DNA from: Opitutia bacterium
GTDB lineage: Bacteria > Verrucomicrobiota > Verrucomicrobiia > Opitutales > Opitutaceae
Assembly (NCBI GenBank): GCA_016217545.1
Contig: JACRHT010000016.1
Location: forward strand, 310,001-374,000
Length of the DNA stretch: 64,000 bases
Direction: 5' to 3'
Part shown: piece after piece, positions 61,609-64,000 of the stretch
Layout: the number at the start of each line of letters is the position of its first letter
Numbering within the stretch: position 1 is the first letter of the stretch
The notes under the pieces: model-generated
Told to the model about the DNA's origin: nothing
What the model saw: the letters and a program-made list of their open reading frames with translations, nothing else
Database searches by the model: none
Position numbers and translations under genes: made by a program

Positions 61609-61867
61609 GCCAACGTCGGGAGGGGATTCCGGCGCGCCGCGGGGGTGGCGCGCCGGTTTTCTTCTCCGACACCCCTCGCGGAGCCACATGCCTCCCCTCA
61701 CCCCGAATCTGCCGCGCGGCTCCGCTGATCCCGGAAGCTTTGGGCAACGCACCACCACAGCCGTCGCGCTGCGTCACGACGGCGCCATGACCGCCTCGCA
61801 CTGCGGCCCGCTCCCGTCCCGCAGGCCCTGCGCCTCATCCGCCGCTGCGTCTATCGCCTGATCCGCC
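61609..61867 (+). other. long leader between site c and the lactonase gene
   Basis: The gene-free stretch from the AraC stop to the lactonase start is 329 nt. It holds site c, then a strong terminator, then about 200 nt in which I see no family-supported gene. A 57-codon frame (ATG 61688, stop 61859-61861, 6 nt before the lactonase start) is present; its composition (many S, P, A, R) gives no sign of selection. It could be a leader peptide or noise. Confidence 0.45.
61629..61665 (+). terminator. intrinsic terminator or attenuator in the lactonase leader
   Basis: CCGGCGCGCC (61629-61638) pairs perfectly with GGCGCGCCGG (61647-61656) around an 8-nt loop and is followed by TTTTCTTCT. This is a strong rho-independent terminator. 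It lies about 90 nt after the AraC gene stop but only about 14 nt after the start point predicted from site c. Confidence 0.85.
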
Positions 61868-62704
61868 ATGCACCTCGTCGACACTCACCAACATCTCTGG
61901 GACCTCGACCGGCTCCCGTATTCCTGGTGCGCGAGCATTCCCGTCCTGCATCGAAGCTTTTCCCTCGCCGACTACCGCGCCGCGAGTGAGAGCACGGGAA
62001 TCACCAAGACGGTTTTCATGGAATGCGACGTGGACGATCCCCATCAGCGCGCCGAGGCGGATCACGTCCAACGACTCGCCGACACCGACCCGCTCATCCA
62101 AGGCATCGTCGCGAGCGGACGACCGGAAAACGCGGGTTTCCGCGATCATCTCCGCGCGCTCGCGCGGCTGCCGCGCCTCCGGGGCATTCGCCGCGTGCTG
62201 CACGTCAAGCACGACGACCTGTGCCTCGAACCCCGCTTCGCGGAAAACCTCCGCCTGCTGCCGGACTTCGGGCTGACGTTCGACGTGTGCGCCTTGCCCC
62301 GACAACTGGCCAACGTGCGCACGTTGGCCGAGCGCTGCCCGCAGGTGACCTTCATCGTCGACCACGTCGGCGTCCCCGACGTGAAAAATCGCATGGACGA
62401 ACCGTGGCGCAGCGGGCTGGCGCGCCTCGCCGACCTGCCCAACGTGAATTGCAAGATCAGCGGCCTCGTCGCCTACGCCGACGCCGCAACGTGGACGCCC
62501 GAGCATCTCCACCCGTATTTCGAGCACGCCGTCGCGTGTTTCGGTTGGGAGCGCCTGGTGTGGGGCGGCGATTGGCCGGTGTGCACGCTCTCCGCGCCGC
62601 TCGCCCGCTGGGTGGACGCCACGCACGCGCTCACGGCCAGCGCCACGCCCGCGCAGCGCGCCCTCCTCTACCACCGCAATGCCGAGCGCCTCTACCGGGT
62701 TTGA
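61868..62704 (+). CDS. amidohydrolase-2 family sugar lactonase (rhamnono-/fuconolactonase type)
   Basis: 278 residues of the COG3618 amidohydrolase group. Motifs are VDTHQHLWDL (metal-binding HxH), then FMECDVDD, VASGRPENAGFRDHL, GIRRVLHVKHDD, DVCALPRQL, FIVDHVGVPD, KISGLV and LVWGGDWPVC with the catalytic aspartate. Characterised relatives hydrolyse L-rhamnono- or L-fuconolactones in oxidative deoxysugar breakdown. Together with the phosphorylated route encoded by rhaA, rhaEW and rhaB, it suggests that the cell handles a second, non-phosphorylated sugar or lactone. It has a 92-nt gap to the following glycosidase-like gene and lies behind site c. Confidence 0.85.
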   Translation: MHLVDTHQHLWDLDRLPYSWCASIPVLHRSFSLADYRAASESTGITKTVFMECDVDDPHQRAEADHVQRLADTDPLIQGIVASGRPENAGFRDHLRALARLPRLRGIRRVLHVKHDDLCLEPRFAENLRLLPDFGLTFDVCALPRQLANVRTLAERCPQVTFIVDHVGVPDVKNRMDEPWRSGLARLADLPNVNCKISGLVAYADAATWTPEHLHPYFEHAVACFGWERLVWGGDWPVCTLSAPLARWVDATHALTASATPAQRALLYHRNAERLYRV

Positions 62705-62796
62705 CCCCACGCGCTCCGCGGCAACATCCCGCTCGACCGAAGTCGACTCGCCCCCGCGAACCTCGTAACACCATCGCGAACCGCCCCGCCCGACCC

Positions 62797-63894
62797 ATGC
62801 GACCCCTGCTGCCCGCTCTCGTGTTTCTGGCCTGCGCGCTCGTCGCCACCGCGGCGCCACGTCCCGAGGTGATCCCTTTCCCGACCGGAAAACCGCGACT
62901 CGTCGGAGCCGAAGCGATGCAACGCATCCACGACGAAGTGAAAACGCCCTTCAAATACGGCGTCGTGCTCCGCGGCGAACCGGGCGAACTCGTCGATTGC
63001 CCCAATGTGTTCCGCCGCGACGGCCGCTGGTATATGGTCTACGTCGCGAACAAGGACAAGGTCGGCTACCAAACCTGCCTCGCCCGCAGCGACGATCTCC
63101 TCCACTGGGAAAAACTGGGGCCGATCCTCTCGTTCCGCCGCGAGGGCTGGGACGCCTGGCAGGCCGCCGGCGGACTCGCGCTCTACGACACGCGCTGGGA
63201 CGGCACGCACGAGCTGACCGCGCACGACGGCCGCTACTGGCTCTCCTACCTCGGCGGCGCGAAGCAAGGCTACGAACCCGACCCGCTCGCCATCGGTCTC
63301 GCGCACACCGACGATCCAACCGCCGTGCGCGAGTGGACGCGCCTCCCGGAAAACCCCGTGCTCGCGCCGGACCAGAGCGACACGCGCGACTTCGAACACG
63401 TGACGCTCTACAAGAGCGCGATCGTTCGCGACGAGGCGCGCACCCTCGGCGCGCCGTTCGTGATGTTCTACAACGGCAAATCCGCGCCCAACGGCGTCGA
63501 GACGATCGGCCTCGCGATTTCAGACGACCTCCACTCGTGGCGCCGCTTCGGCCACGGCCCCGTCGTGGCCAACATCGGCGCCGCGCCGTGGGCGATCAGC
63601 GGCGACCCGCAGCTCACGCGGATCGGCGACGTGTGGGTGATGTTCTATTTCGGCGCGTTCTGGAAGCCGGGCGCGTTCGACACCTTCGCCTGCTCCTACG
63701 ACCTCGTGCACTGGACCAAGTGGGACGGCCCGCACCTCGTGGCCCCGAGCGAGCCCTACGACCGGCAGTTCGCGCACAAGCCGTGGGTGTTGAAACACGA
63801 CGGCGTCGTCTACCATTTCTACTGCGCCGTCGGCGCCGAGGGCCGCGTCATCGCCCTCGCGACCTCGAAAGACCTGCACGCCCCTTCCCCATGA
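62797..63894 (+). CDS. exported five-bladed beta-propeller glycosidase-like protein (GH43/GH130-type)
   Basis: 365 residues from the ATG at 62797 with a signal peptide (LPALVFLACALVATAA). The rest is a repeated blade pattern: CPNVFRRDGRWYMVYVANKD, then CLARSDDLLHWEKLGPIL, GRYWLSYLGGAKQGYE, APFVMFYNGKS, LAISDDLHSWRRFGHGPVV, DVWVMFYFGAFW and DGVVYHFYCAVG. These are typical of GH43/GH32/GH130 propellers. Acidic residues such as D in DCPNVF and E in DFEHVTLYKSA are at plausible catalytic positions, but I cannot assign the family with certainty. The stop overlaps the start of the next gene in ATGA. Confidence 0.82.
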   Translation: MRPLLPALVFLACALVATAAPRPEVIPFPTGKPRLVGAEAMQRIHDEVKTPFKYGVVLRGEPGELVDCPNVFRRDGRWYMVYVANKDKVGYQTCLARSDDLLHWEKLGPILSFRREGWDAWQAAGGLALYDTRWDGTHELTAHDGRYWLSYLGGAKQGYEPDPLAIGLAHTDDPTAVREWTRLPENPVLAPDQSDTRDFEHVTLYKSAIVRDEARTLGAPFVMFYNGKSAPNGVETIGLAISDDLHSWRRFGHGPVVANIGAAPWAISGDPQLTRIGDVWVMFYFGAFWKPGAFDTFACSYDLVHWTKWDGPHLVAPSEPYDRQFAHKPWVLKHDGVVYHFYCAVGAEGRVIALATSKDLHAPSP

Positions 63895-64000
63895 GACTCC
63901 TCGCGCTCGCCCTCGCCTTGCTCGCCTCCGCGGCGTCCACGCTCGCGACTCCGTCCGACGACTCCCGCTACGTCCTGCTTCATACTCCGGGCGAACACCT
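63891..64000 (+). CDS. exported protein, N-terminal part only
   Basis: The ATG overlaps the stop of the preceding gene by 4 nt and the frame stays open to the window edge. The 36 visible residues are a signal peptide (MRLLALALALLASAASTLA) followed by TPSDDSRYVLLHTPGEH. The tight overlap suggests it works with the glycosidase-like protein. The visible part is too short to name a family. Confidence 0.7.
   Translation, partial: MRLLALALALLASAASTLATPSDDSRYVLLHTPGEH

Overview
The window is very GC-rich bacterial chromosome. Long spurious reading frames lie antisense to nearly every real gene, as expected with strong G/C bias at third codon positions. I infer a member of Verrucomicrobiota close to Opitutaceae. 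The reasons are a large set of ADOP-type duplicated permeases, an ECF sigma factor of the TIGR02999 type next to a Ser/Thr kinase with a TPR tail, GTG and TTG starts with weak Shine-Dalgarno sites, and plant-polysaccharide sugar genes that include rhaA, a fused aldolase-dehydrogenase and lutABC. No rRNA, tRNA, CRISPR array, insertion sequence or phage gene was seen.

Region 1 (1-42 kb) is an array of 14 permeases, one cut by the window edge and 13 complete, all on the + strand. Each has two MacB-PCD/FtsX halves and no ATPase. Three inserts interrupt the array. The first is a small pair, DUF3788 plus a YCII-like protein, at 7.7-8.5 kb. The second is a sigma factor, kinase, beta-rich protein and glycine-rich protein module at 11.0-16.0 kb, with an intrinsic terminator and a pair of strong hairpins. 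The third is two tandem DUF4097 exported proteins plus a TPR/beta-propeller protein at 21.5-24.5 kb.

Region 2 (42-45.5 kb) holds ordinary genes: an exported TPR protein, a SAM methyltransferase overlapping an MmcQ/YjbR-like gene, and a convergent Tat-exported metallophosphoesterase.

Region 3 (45.6-53.5 kb, - strand) is one tightly packed operon, rhaA, rhaEW-type fusion, rhaB, lutA, lutB, lutC. It can take L-rhamnose to dihydroxyacetone phosphate plus L-lactaldehyde, then lactate, then pyruvate. A divergent sialate O-acetylesterase-like gene follows, then a GIY-YIG protein gene of different composition.

Region 4 (55.9-64 kb) carries a GH2-GH42 beta-galactosidase operon (- strand), a divergent AraC-family regulator, an amidohydrolase of the rhamnonolactonase/fuconolactonase type, a beta-propeller glycosidase-like protein and the start of another exported protein.

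The main new observation is that three promoters, for rhaA, for the GH2 gene and in front of the lactonase gene, share a 25-bp operator-like sequence. In all three a -10 hexamer starts exactly 32 nt after the end of that sequence. This ties regions 3 and 4 into one probable regulon of the AraC protein, whose own start codon lies inside one of the sites.
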